Shown here in pieces: positions 23,002-36,171 of a stretch of 64,000 nucleotides of DNA. Position numbers and translations under genes: made by a program. Below the pieces are notes generated by a model, which saw only the letters and a program-made list of their open reading frames with translations, had not been told where the DNA came from and searched no databases. The stretch is from Sipunculus nudus. Lineage: Eukaryota > Annelida > Sipuncula > Golfingiida > Sipunculidae. The stretch covers positions 89,413,556-89,477,555 of the forward strand of contig CM049310.1 of NCBI GenBank assembly GCA_026874595.1, written 5' to 3'. Within the stretch, counting starts at the first letter, position 1. Every line of letters starts with the position of its first letter.

Positions 23002-26000
23002 CACCAACAGGCACTGTTATGTAGCCGGGGAACTAGTCTTCGTCCCTATGGGTCATAATCGTGTTTAAATTTGGGAGAATACATCATTTATGTGGTGTTT
23101 TTACATAAAGCAAAGCATAAGCAAAACGTAAACAAAGTGTAAGCAAAGGAATTAGGACTTCATAAAATCGATTTTCGACCGTTTTCTGAAGTTATAATGT
23201 ATTATTCGACGTGTCAGGAGTCTTATTTATGACAGAAATCGTGCAAAACAGTAGAGATATTGTGATCAAATGAGAAAATAGGTCCCGAAAATCCATAATA
23301 TCCAATTGAGAAAAAAGCACAATTATACATTTCTGATTTTGATTGAACGAATTTGCTCTTTATTTTTATATTCATGTGCACGAACAGGCACTGTTATGTA
23401 GCCGGGGAACTAGTCTTCGTCCCTATGGGTCATAATCGTGTTTAAATTTGGGAGAATACATCATTTATGTGGTGTTTTTACATAAAGCAAAGCATAAGCA
23501 AAACGTAAACAAAGTGTAAGCAAAGGAATTAGGACTTCATAAAAGCGATTTTCGACCGTTTTCTGAAGTTATAATGTATTATTCGACGTGTCAGGAGTCT
23601 TATTTATGACAGAAATCGTGCAAAACAGTAGATATATTGTGGTCAAATGAGAAAATAGGTCTCGAAAATCCATAATATCTGATTAAAAAAAGCAGAATTA
23701 TACATTTCTGATTTTGATTGAACGAATTTGCTCTTTATTTTTATATTCATGTGCACGAATAGGCACTGTTATGTAGCCCGGGTACTAGTCTTCGTCCCTA
23801 CGGGTCAAAATCGTGTTTAAATTTAGGAGAATACATCAATTATGTGGTGTTTTTACAATAAGCAAAGCATAAGCAAAACGTAGACAAAGTGTAAGCAAAG
23901 GAATTAGGACTCCATAAATGAGATTTTCGACCGTTTATTGAAGTTATAATGTATTATTCAACTTGTCAGGAGTCTTATTTATGACAGAAATCGTGCAAAA
24001 CAGTAGAGATATTGTGATCAAATGAGAAAATAGGTCCCGAAAATCCATAATATCCAATTGAGAAAAAAGCAGAATTATACATTTCTGATTTTGATTGAAC
24101 GAATTTGCTCTTTATTTTTATATTCATGTGCACGAACAGGCACTGTTATGTAGCCGGGGAACTAGTCTTCGTCCCTATGGGTCATAATCGTGTTTAAATT
24201 TGAGAGAATACATCATTTATGTGGTGTTTTTACAATGAGCAAAGCATAAGCAAAACGTAAACAAAGTGTAAGCAAATGAATTAGGACTTCATAAATGCGA
24301 TTTTCGACCGTTTTCTGAAGTTATAATGTATTATTCGACGTGTCAGGAGTCTTATTTATGACAGAAATCGTGCAAAACACTAGAGATATTGTGATCAAGT
24401 GAGAATATAGGTCCCGAAAATCCATAATATCTCCATAAAAAAAAGCAAAATTATACATTTCTGATGTTGATTGAACGAATTTGCTCTTTATTTTTATATT
24501 CATGTGCACGAACAGGCACTGTTATGTAGCCGGGGAACTAGTCTTCGTCCCTATGGGTCATAATCGTGTTTAAATTTGGGAGAATACATCATTTATGTGG
24601 TGTTTTTACAATAAGCAAAGCATAAGCAAAACGTAAACAAAGTGTAAGCAAAGGAATTAGGACTTCATAAATGCGATTTTCGACCGTTTTCTGAAGTTAT
24701 AATGTATTATTCGACGTGTCAGGAGTCTTATTTATGACAGAAATCGTGCAAAACAGTAGAGATATTGTGATCAAATGAGAAAATAGGTCCCGAAAATCCA
24801 TAATATCCAATTGAGAAAAAAGCAGAATTATACATTTCTGATTTTGATTGAACGAATTTGCTCTTTATTTTTATATTCATGTGCACCAGCAGGCACTGTT
24901 ATGTAGCCGGGGAACTAGTCTTCGTCCCTATGGGTCATAATCGTGTTTAAATTTGGGAGAATACATCATTTATGTGGTGTTTTTACATAAAGCAAAGCAT
25001 AAGCAAAACGTAAACAAAGTGTAAGCAAAGGAATTAGGACTTCATAAAAGCGATTTTCGACAGTTTTCTGAAGTTATAATGTATTATTCGACGTGTCAGG
25101 AGTCTTATTTATGACAGAAATCGTGCAAAACAGTAGATATATTGTGGTCAAATGAGAAAATAGGTCCCGAAAATCCATAATATCTGATTTAAAAAAAGCA
25201 GAATTATACATTTCTGATTTTGATTGAACGAATTTGCTCTTTATTTTTATATTCATGTGCACGAATAGGCACTGTTATGTAGCCCGGGTACTAGTCTTCG
25301 TCCCTACGGGTCAAAATCGTGTTTAAATTCGGGAGAATACATCATTTATGTGGTGTTTTTACAATAAGCAAAGCATAAGCAAAACGTAAAAAAGTGTAAG
25401 CAAAGGAATAAGAACTTCATAAATGAGATTTTCGACCGTTTATTGAAGTTATAATCTATTATTCAACTTGTCAGGAGTCTTATTTATGACAGAAATCGTG
25501 CAAAACAGTAGAGATATTGAGATCAAATCAGAAAATAGGTCCCGAAAATCCATAATATCCAATTGAGAAAAATGCAGAATTATACATTTCTGATTTTGAT
25601 TGAACGAATTTGCTCTTTATTTTTATATTCATGTGCACGAATAGGCACTGTTATGTAGCCCGGGTACTAGTCTTCGTCCCTACGGGTCAAAATCGTGTTT
25701 AAATTCGGGAGAATACATCATTTATGTGGTGTTTTTACAATAAGCAAAGCATAAGCAAAACGTAAAAAAGTGTAAGCAAAGGAATAAGAACTTCATAAAT
25801 GAGATTTTCGACCGTTTATTGAAGTTATAATCTATTATTCAACTTGTCAGGAGTCTTATTTATGACAGAAATCGTGCAAAACAGTAGAGATATTGAGATC
25901 AAATCAGAAAATAGGTCCCGAAAATCCATAATATCCAATTGAGAAAAATGCAGAATTATACATTTCTGATTTTCATTGAACGAATTTGCCCTTTATTTTT

Positions 26001-29000
26001 ATATTCATGAGCACGAACAGGCACTGTTATGTAGCCGGGGAAATAATCTTCGTCCCTATGGGTCAAAATCGTGTTTAAATTTGAGAGAATACATCATTTA
26101 TGTGGTGTTTTTACAATAAGCAAAGCATAAGCAAAACGTAAACAAAGTGTAAGCAAAGGAATTAGGACTTCATAAATGCGATTTTCGACCGTTTTCTGAA
26201 GTTATAATGTATTATTCGACGTGTCAGGAGTCTTATTTATGACAGAAATCGTGCAAAACACTAGAGATATTGTGATCAAGTGAGAAAATAGGTCCCGAAA
26301 ATCCATAATATCTCCATAAAAAAAGCAGAATTATACATTTCTGATTTTGATTGAACGAATTTGCTCTTTATTTTTATATTCATGTGCACGAACAGGCACT
26401 GTTATGTAGCCGGGTAACTAGTCTTCGTCCCTATGGGTCATAATCGTGTTTAAATTTGGGAGAATACATCATTTATGTGGTGTTTTTACATAAAGCAAAG
26501 CATAAGCAAAACGTAAACAAAGTGTAAGCAAAGGAATTAGGACTTCATAAAAGCGATTTTCGACCGTTTTCTGAAGTTATAATGTATTATTCAACTTGGT
26601 AGGAGTCTTATTTATGACAGAAATCGTGCAAAACACTAGAGATATTATGATCAAGTGAGAAAATAGGTCCCGAAAATCCATAATATCTCATTTAAAAAAA
26701 AGTGAGAATGATACATTTCTGATTTTGATTGAACGAATTTGCTCTTTATTTTTATATTCATGTGCACGAATAGGCACTGTTATGTAGCCGGGGAACTAGC
26801 CTTCGTCCCTATGGGTCATAATCGTGTTTAAATTTGGGAGAATACATCATTTATGTGGTATTTTTACAATAAGCAAAGCATAAGCAAAACGTAAACAAAG
26901 TGTAAGCAAAGGAATTAGTACTTCATAAATAAGATTTTCGACCGTTTTTTTGAAGTTATAATGTATTATTCAACTTGTCAGGAGTCTTATTTATGACAGA
27001 AATCGTGCAAAACAGTAGAGATATTGTGATCAAATGAGAAAATAGGTCCCGAAAATCCATAATATCCAATTGAGAAAAAAGCAGAATTATACATTTCTGA
27101 TTTTGATTGAACGAATTTGCTCTTTATTTTTATATTCATGTGCACCAACAGGCACTGTTATGTAGCCGGGGAACTAGTCTTCGTCCCTATGGGTCATAAT
27201 CGTGTTTAAATTTGGGAGAATACATCATTTATGTGGTGTTTTTACATAAAGCAAAGCATAAGCAAAACGTAAACAAAGTGTAAGCAAAGGAATTAGGACT
27301 TCATAAAAGCGATTTTCGACCGTTTTCTGAAGTTATAATGTATTATTCGACGTGTCAGGAGTCTTATTTATGACAGAAATCGTGCAAAACAGTAGATATA
27401 TTGTGGTCAAATGAGAAAATAGGTCCCGAAAATCCATAATATCCAATTGAGAAAAAAGCACAATTATACATTTCTGATTTTGATTGAACGAATTTGCTCG
27501 TTATTTTTATATTCATGTGCACGAATAGGCACTGTTATGTAGCCCGGGTACTAGTCTTCGTCCCTACGGGTCAAAATCGTGTTTAAATTCGGGAGAATAC
27601 ATCATTTATGTGGTGTTTTTACAATAAGCAAAGCATAAGCAAAACGTAAAAAAGTGTAAGCAAAGGAATAAGAACTTCATAAATGAGATTTTCGACCGTT
27701 TATTGAAGTTATAATCTATTATTCAACTTGTCAGGAGTCTTATTTATGACAGAAATCGTGCAAAACAGTAGAGATATTGAGATCAAATCAGAAAATAGGT
27801 CCCGAAAATCCATAATATCCAATTGAGAAAAATGCAGAATTATACATTTCTGATTTTGATTGAACGAATTTGCTCTTTATTTTTATATTCATGTGCACGA
27901 ATAGGCACTGTTATGTAGCCCGGTTACTAGTCTTCGTCCCTACGGGTCAAAATCGTGTTTAAATTCGGGAGAATACATCATTTATGTGGTGTTTTTACAA
28001 TAAGCAAAGCATAAGCAAAACGTAAAAAAGTGTAAGCAAAGGAATAAGAACTTCATAAATGAGATTTTCGACCGTTTATTGAAGTTATAATCTATTATTC
28101 AACTTGTCAGGAGTCTTATTTATGACAGAAATCGTGCAAAACAGTAGAGATATTGAGATCAAATCAGAAAATAGGTCCCGAAAATCCATAATATCCAATT
28201 GAGAAAAATGCAGAATTATACATTTCTGATTTTGATTGAACGAATTTGCTCTTTATTTTTATATTCATGTGCACGAATAGGCACTGTTATGTAGCCCGGG
28301 TACTAGTCTTCGTCCCTACGGGTCAAAATCGTGTTTAAATTCGGGAGAATACATCATTTATGTGGTGTTTTTACAATAAGCAAAGCATAAGCAAAACGTA
28401 AAAAAGTGTAAGCAAAGGAATAAGAACTTCATAAATGAGATTTTCGACCGTTTATTGAAGTTATAATCTATTATTCAACTTGTCAGGAGTCTTATTTATG
28501 ACAGAAATCGTGCAAAACAGTAGAGATATTGAGATCAAATCAGAAAATAGGTCCCGAAAATCCATAATATCCAATTGAGAAAAATGCAGAATTATACATT
28601 TCTGATTTTCATTGAACGAATTTGCCCTTTATTTTTATATTCATGAGCACGAACAGGCACTGTTATGTAGCCGGGGAAATAATCTTCGTCCCTATGGGTC
28701 AAAATCGTGTTTAAATTTGAGAGAATACATCATTTATGTGGTGTTTTTACAATAAGCAAAGCATAAGCAAAACGTAAACAAAGTGTAAGCAAAGGAATTA
28801 GGACTTCATGAATGCGATTTTCGACCGTTTTCTGAAGTTATAATGTATTATTCGACGTGTCAGGAGTCTTATTTATGACAGAAATCGTGCAAAACACTAG
28901 AGATATTGTGATCAAGTGAGAAAATAGGTCCCGAAAATCCATAATATCTCCATAAAAAAGCAGAATTATACATTTCTGATTTTGATTGAACGAATTTGCT

Positions 29001-31661
29001 CTTTATTTTTATATTCATGTGCACGAACAGGCACTGTTATGTAGCCGGGTAACTAGTCTTCGTCCCTATGGGTCATAATCGTGTTTAAATTTGGGAGAAT
29101 ACATCATTTATGTGGTGTTTTTACATAAAGCAAAGCATAAGCAAAACGTAAACAAAGTGTAAGCAAAGGAATTAGGACTTCATAAAAGCGATTTTCGACC
29201 GTTTTCTGAAGTTATAATGTATTATTTAACTTGGTAGGAGTCTTATTTATGACAGAAATCGTGCAAAACACTAGAGATATTATGATCAAGTGAGAAAATA
29301 GGTCCCGAAAATCCATAATATCTCATTTAAAAAAAAGTGAGAATGATACATTTCTGATTTTGATTGAACGAATTTGCTCTTTATTTTTATATTCATGTGC
29401 ACGAATAGGCACTGTTATGTAGCCGGGGAACTAGCCTTCGTCCCTATGGGTCATAATCGTGTTTAAATTTGGGAGAATACATCATTTATGTGGTATTTTT
29501 ACAATAAGCAAAGCATAGGCAAAACGTAAACAAAGTGTAAGCAAAGGAATTAGTACTTCATAAATAAGATTTTCGACCGTTTTTTTGAAGTTATAATGTA
29601 TTATTCAACTTGTCAGGAGTCTTATTTATGACAGAAATCGTGCAAAACAGTAGAGATATTGTGATCAAATGAGAAAATAGGTCCCGAAAATCCATAATAT
29701 CCAATTGAGAAAAAAGCAGAATTATACATTTCTGATTTTGATTGAACGAATTTGCTCTTTATTTTTATATTCATGTGCACGAACAGGCACTGTTATGTAG
29801 CTGGGGAACTAGTCTTCGTCCCTATGGGTCATAATCGTGTTTAAATTTGGGAGAATACATCATTTATGTGGTGTTTTTACAATAAGCAAAGCATAAGCAA
29901 AACGTAAACAAAGTGTAAGCAAAGGAATTAGGACTTCATAAATGCGATTTTCGACCGTTTTCTGAAGTTATAATGTATTATTCGACGTGTCAGGAGTCTT
30001 ATTTATGACAGAAATCGTGCAAAACAGTAGAGATATTGAGATCAAATCAGAAAATAGGTCCCTAAAATCCATAATATCCAATTGAGAAAAATGCAGAATT
30101 ATACATTTCTGATTTTCATTGAACGAATTTGCCCTTTATTTTTATATTCATGAGCACGAACAGGCACTGTTATGCAGCCGGGGAAATAATCTTCGTCCCT
30201 ATGGGTCAAAATCGTGTTTAAATTTGAGAGAATACATCATTTATGTGGTGTTTTTACAATAAGCAAAGCATAAGCAAAACGTAAACAAAGTGTAAGCAAA
30301 GGAATTAGGACTTCATAAATGCGATTTTCGACCGTTTTCTGAAGTTATAATGTATTATTCGACGTGTCAGGAGTCTTATTTATGACAGAAATCGTGCAAA
30401 ACACTAGAGATATTGTGATCAAGTGAGAAAATAGGTCCCGAAAATCCATAATATCTCCATAAAAAAAGCAGAATTATACATTTCTGATTTTGATTGAACG
30501 AATTTGCTCTTTATTTTTATATTCATGTGCACGAACAGGCACTGTTATGTAGCCGGGTAACTAGTCTTCGTCCCTATGGGTCATAATCGTGTTTAAATTT
30601 GGGAGAATACATCATTTATGTGGTGTTTTTACATAAAGCAAAGCATAAGCAAAACGTAAACAAAGTGTAAGCAAAGGAATTAGGACTTCATAAAAGCGAT
30701 TTTCGACCGTTTTCTGAAGTTATAATGTATTATTCAACTTGGTAGGAGTCTTATTTATGACAGAAATCGTGCAAAACACTAGAGATATTATGATCAAGTG
30801 AGAAAATAGGTCCCGAAAATCCATAATATCTCATTTAAAAAAAAGTGAGAATGATACATTTCTGATTTTGATTGAACGAATTTGCTCTTTATTTTTATAT
30901 TCATGTGCACGAATAGGCACTGTTATGTAGCCGGGGAACTAGCCTTCGTCCCTATGGGTCATAATCGTGTTTAAGTTTGGGAGAATACATCATTTATGTG
31001 GTATTTTTACAATAAGCAAAGCATAAGCAAAACGTAAACAAAGTGTAAGCAAAGGAATTAGTACTTCATAAATAAGATTTTCGACCGTTTTTTGAAGTTA
31101 TAATGTATTATTCAACTTGTCAGGAGTCTTATTTATGACAGAAATCGTGCAAAACAGTAGAGATATTGTGATCAAATGAGAAAATAGGTCCCGAAAATCC
31201 ATAATATCCAATTGAGAAAAAAGCAGAATTATACATTTCTGATTTTGATTGAACGAATTTGCTCTTTATTTTTATATTCATGTGCACGAACAGGCACTGT
31301 TATGTAGCCCGGGTACTAGTTTTCGTCCCTACGGGTCAAAATCGTGTTTAAATTTAGGAGAATACATCAATTATGTGGTGTTTTTACAATAAGCAAAGCA
31401 TAAGCAAAACGTAGACAAAGTGTAAGCAAAGGAATTAGGACTCCATAAATGAGATTTTCGACCGTTTATTGAAGTTATAATGTATTATTCAACTTGTCAG
31501 GAGTCTTATTTATGACAGAAATCGTGCAAAACAGTAGAGATATTGTGATCAAATGAGAAAATAGGTCCCGAAAATCCATAATATCCAATTGAGAAAAAAG
31601 CAGAATTATACATTTCTGATTTTGATTGAACGAATTTGCTCTTTATTTTTATATTCATGTG

Positions 31662-32037
31662 CAAGAACAGGCACTGTTATATAGCCGGGGAACTAGTCTT
31701 CGTCCCTATGGGTCATAATCGTGTTTAAATTCGGGAGAATACATCATTTATGTGGTGTTTTTACAATAAGCAAAGCATAAGCAAAACGTAAAAAAGTGTA
31801 AGCAAAGGAATAAGAACTTCATAAATGAGATTTTCGACCGTTTATTGAAGTTATAATCTATTATTCAACTTGTCAGGAGTCTTATTTATGACAGAAATCG
31901 TGCAAAACAGTAGAGATATTGAGATCAAATCAGAAAATAGGTCCCGAAAATCCATAATATCCAATTGAGAAAAATGCAGAATTTTACATTTCTGATTTTC
32001 ATTGAACGAATTTGCCCTTTATTTTTATATTCATGAG
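31662..32037 (+). repeat. Hybrid monomer, m-like head and r-type body
   Basis: The start word is CAAGAACAGG and the head reads CCGGGGAACTAG and GGGTCATAATC, as in type m. From TTCGGGAG (about 31,731) on, the sequence is type r: TAAAAAAGTG, GGAATAAGAAC, AATCTATTATTC, GAGATCAAATCAG and the tail that leads into type a. The switch lies between about 31,715 and 31,731, a different place from the d and 58,401 junctions. It also has TATATAGCC (31,678-31,686) for TATGTAGCC. Confidence 0.8.
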
Positions 32038-34297
32038 CACGAACAGGCACTGTTATGTAGCCGGGGAAATAATCTTCGTCCCTATGGGTCAGAATCGTGT
32101 TTAAATTTGAGAGAATACATCATTTATGTGGTGTTTTTACAATAAGCAAAGCATAAGCAAAACGTAAACAAAGTGTAAGCAAAGGAATTAGGACTTCATA
32201 AATGCGATTTTCGACCGTTTTCTGAAGTTATAATGTATTATTCGACGTGTCAGGAGTCTTATTTATGACAGAAATCGTGCAAAACACTAGAGATATTGTG
32301 ATCAAGTGAGAAAATAGGTCCCGAAAATCCATAATATCTCCATAAAAAAAGCAGAATTATACATTTCTGATTTTGATTGAACGAATTTGCTCTTTATTTT
32401 TATATTCATGTGCACGAACAGGCACTGTTATGTAGCCGGGTAACTAGTCTTCGTCCCTATGGGTCATAATCGTGTTTAAATTTGGGAGAATACATCATTT
32501 ATGTGGTGTTTTTACATAAAGCAAAGCATAAGCAAAACGTAAACAAAGTGTAAGCAAAGGAATTAGGACTTCATAAAAGCGATTTTCGACCGTTTTCTGA
32601 AGTTATAATGTATTATTCAACTTGGTAGGAGTCTTATTTATGACAGAAATCGTGCAAAACACTAGAGATATTATGATCAAGTGAGAAAATAGGTCCCGAA
32701 AATCCATAATATCTCATTTAAAAAAAAGTGAGAATGATACATTTCTGATTTTGATTGAACGAATTTGCTCTTTATTTTTATATTCATGTGCACGAATAGG
32801 CACTGTTATGTAGCCGGGGAACTAGCCTTCGTCCCTATGGGTCATAATCGTGTTTAAATTTGGGAGAATACATCATTTATGTGGTATTTTTACAATAAGC
32901 AAAGCATAAGCAAAACGTAAACAAAGTGTAAGCAAAGGAATTAGTACTTCATAAATAAGATTTTCGACCGTTTTTTGAAGTTATAATGTATTATTCAACT
33001 TGTCAGGAGTCTTATTTATGACAGAAATCGTGCAAAACAGTAGAGATATTGTGATCAAATGAGAAAATAGGTCCCGAAAATCCATAATATCCAATTGAGA
33101 AAAAAGCAGAATTATACATTTCTGATTTTGATTGAACGAATTTGCTCTTTATTTTTATATTCATATGCACGAACAGGCACTGTTATGTAGCTGGGGAACT
33201 AGTCTTCGTCCCTATGGGTCATAATCGTGTTTAAATTTGGGAGAATACATCATTTATGTGGTGTTTTTACAATAAGCAAAGCATAAGCAAAACGTAAACA
33301 AAGTGTAAGCAAAGGAATTAGGACTTCATAAATGCGATTTTCGACCGTTTTCTGAAGTTATAATGTATTATTCGACGTGTCAGGAGTCTTATTTATGACA
33401 GAAATCGTGCAAAACAGTAGAGATATTGAGATCAAATCAGAAAATAGGTCCCGAAAATCCATAATATCCAATTGAGAAAAATGCAGAATTATACATTTCT
33501 GATTTCCATTGAACGAATTTGCCCTTTATTTTTATATTCATGAGCACGAACAGGCACTGTTATGTAGCCGGGGAAATAATCTTCGTCCCTATGGGTCAAA
33601 ATCGTGTTTAAATTTGAGAGAATACATCATTTATGTGGTGTTTTTACAATAAGCAAAGCATAAGCAAAACGTAAACAAAGTGTAAGCAAAGGAATTAGGA
33701 CTTCATAAATGCGATTTTCGACCGTTTTCTGAAGTTATAATGTATTACTCGACGTGTCAGGAGTCTTATTTATGACAGAAATCGTGCAAAACACTAGAGA
33801 TATTGTGATCAAGTGAGAAAATAGGTCCCGAAAATCCATAATATCTCCATAAAAAAAGCAGAATTATACATTTCTGATTTTGATTGAACGAATTTGCTCT
33901 TTATTTTTATATTCATGTGCACGAACAGGCACTGTTATGTAGCCGGGTAACTAGACTTCATCCCTATGGGTCATAATCGTGTTTAAATTTGGGAGAATAC
34001 ATCATTTATGTGGTGTTTTTACATAAAGCAAAGCATAAGCAAAACGTAAACAAAGTGTAAGCAAAGGAATTAGGACTTCATAAAAGCGATTTTCGACCGT
34101 TTTCTGAAGTTATAATGTATTATTCAACTTGGTAGGAGTCTTATTTATGACAGAAATCGTGCAAAACACTAGAGATATTATGATCAAGTGAGAAAATAGG
34201 TCCCGAAAATCCATAATATCTCATTTAAAAAAAAGTGAGAATGATACATTTCTGATTTTGATTGAACGAATTTGCTCTTTATTTTTATATTCATGTG

Positions 34298-34663
34298 CAC
34301 GAATAGGCACTGTTATGTAGCCGGGGAACTAGCCTTCGTCCCTATGGGTCATAATCGTGTTTAAATTTGGGAGAATACATCATTTATGTGGTATTTTTAC
34401 AATAAGCAAAACGTAAACAAAGTGTAAGCAAAGGAATTAGTACTTCATAAATAAGATTTTCGACCTTTTTTTGAAGTTATAATGTATTATTCAACTTGTC
34501 AGGAGTCTTATTTATGACAGAAATCGTGCAAAACAGTAGAGATATTGTGATCAAATGAGAAAATAGGTCCCGAAAATCCATAATATCCAATTGAGAAAAA
34601 AGCAGAATTATACATTTCTGATTTTGATTGAACGAATTTGCTCTTTATTTTTATATTCATGTG
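34298..34663 (+). repeat. Type-c monomer with an exact 11-bp word deletion (366 bp)
   Basis: Other c monomers read ACAATAAGCAAAGCATAAGC here, while this one goes from AATAAGCAAA straight to ACGTAAAC (34,400-34,417). Exactly one 11-bp word of the internal A-rich block is gone, making this the shortest monomer seen. Loss of one whole word is what replication slippage or recombination between neighbouring words would give. It also has GACCTTTTTTTGAAG in place of GACCG plus a T run. Confidence 0.88.
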
Positions 34664-36171
34664 CACGAACAGGCACTGTTATGTAGCTGGGGAACTAGTC
34701 TTCGTCCCTATGGGTCATAATCGTGTTTAAATTTGGGAGAATACATCATTTATGTGGTGTTTTTACAATAAGCAAAGCATAAGCAAAACGTAAACAAAGT
34801 GTAAGCAAAGGAATTAGGACTTCATAAATGCGATTTTCGACCGTTTTCTGAAGTTATAATGTATTATTCGACGTGTCAGGAGTCTTATTTATGACAGAAA
34901 TCGTGCAAAACAGTAGAGATATTGAGATCAAATCAGAAAATAGGTCCCGAAAATCCATAATATCCAATTGAGAAAAATGCAGAATTATACATTTCTGATT
35001 TTCATTGAACGAATTTGCCCTTTATTTTTAAATTTATGAGCACGAACAGGCACTGTTATGTAGCCGGGGAAATAATCTTCGTCCCTATGGGTCAAAATCG
35101 TGTTTAAATTTGAGAGAATACATCATTTATGTGGTGTTTTTACAATAAGCAAAGCATAAGCAAAACGTAAACAAAGTGTAAGCAAAGGAATTAGGACTTC
35201 ATAAATGCGATTTTCGACCGTTTTCTGAAGTTATAATGTATTATTCGACGTGTCAGGAGTCTTATTTATGACAGAAATCGTGCAAAACACTAGAGATATT
35301 GTGATCAAGTGAGAAAATAGGTCCCGAAAATCCATAATATCTCCATAAAAAAAGGAGAATTATACATTTCTGATTTTGATTGAACGAATTTGCTCTTTAT
35401 TTTTATATTCATGTGCACGAACAGGCACTGTTATGTAGCCGGGTAACTAGTCTTCGTCCCTATGGGTCATAATCGTGTTTAAATTTGGGAGAATACATCA
35501 TTTATGTGGTGTTTTTACATAAAGCAAAGCATAAGCAAAACGTAAACAAAGTGTAAGCAAAGGAATTAGGACTTCATAAAAGCGATTTTCGACCGTTTTC
35601 TGAAGTTATAATGTATTATTCAACTTGGTAGGAGTCTTATTTATGACAGAAATCGTGCAAAACACTAGAGATATTATGATCAAGTGAGAAAATAGGTCCC
35701 GAAAATCCATAATATCTCATTTAAAAAAAAGTGAGAATGATACATTTCTGATTTTGATTGAACGAATTTGCACTTTATTTTTATATTCATGTGCACGAAT
35801 AGGCACTGTTATGTAGCCGGGGAACTAGCCTTCGTCCCTATGGGTCATAATCGTGTTTAAATTTGGGAGAATACATCATTTATGTGGTATCTTTACAATA
35901 AGCAAAGCATAAGCAAAACGTAAACAAAGTGTAAGCAAAGGAATTAGTACTTCATAAATAAGATTTTCGACCGTTTTTTTGAAGTTATAATGTATTATTC
36001 AACTTGTCAGGAGTCTTATTTATGACAGAAATCGTGCAAAACAGTAGAGATATTGTGATCAAATGAGAAAATAGGTCCCGAAAATCCATAATATCCAATT
36101 GAGAAAAAAGCAGAATTATACATTTCTGATTTTGATTGAACGAATTTGCTCTTTATTTTTATATTCATGTG

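Larger units (their letters stand above)
22625..28647 (+). repeat. Mixed block of m, p, e, f, r, a, b, c monomers
   Basis: Monomer starts: 22625 (m), 23002 (p), 23379 (p-like), 23754 (e head with the CACGAATAGG start), 24131 (f-like head, a-like tail), 24507 (m), 24884 (p-like, CACCAGCAGG), 25260 (r), 25636 (r), 26012 (a), 26387 (b), 26765 (c), 27143 (p), 27520 (r), 27896 (r), 28272 (r). The p-like copies at 23379 and 24884 share a tail (ATATCTGATT followed by an A run) found nowhere else. The conserved neighbour order m-p-r-r-a-b-c appears here, as at 17349 and 48232. Three r copies in a row occur only at 27520-28647. Confidence 0.8.
28648..35793 (+). repeat. Block of mostly a-b-c-d units
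   Basis: Starts: 28648 a, 29022 b, 29400 c, 29778 d; 30155 a, 30530 b, 30908 c, 31285 e, 31662 hybrid; 32038 a, 32413 b, 32791 c, 33168 d; 33545 a, 33920 b, 34298 c (shortened), 34664 d; 35041 a, 35416 b. The type-a copy at 28648 has one A fewer in its A run (374 bp). The c monomer at 29400 has a seven-T run before GAAG, where most c copies have six. The e at 31285 and the hybrid at 31662 break the regular d-to-a step, as e and f do at 21493. Confidence 0.83.

Noticed and set aside
31662-32037. Break in the array or foreign insertion at the odd start word CAAGAACAGG
   Set aside because: Spacing to the neighbours is normal (377 and 376 bp) and the rest of the unit is satellite. It is a hybrid monomer with point changes. 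The same holds for CAAGAACAGCACTG at 56895.
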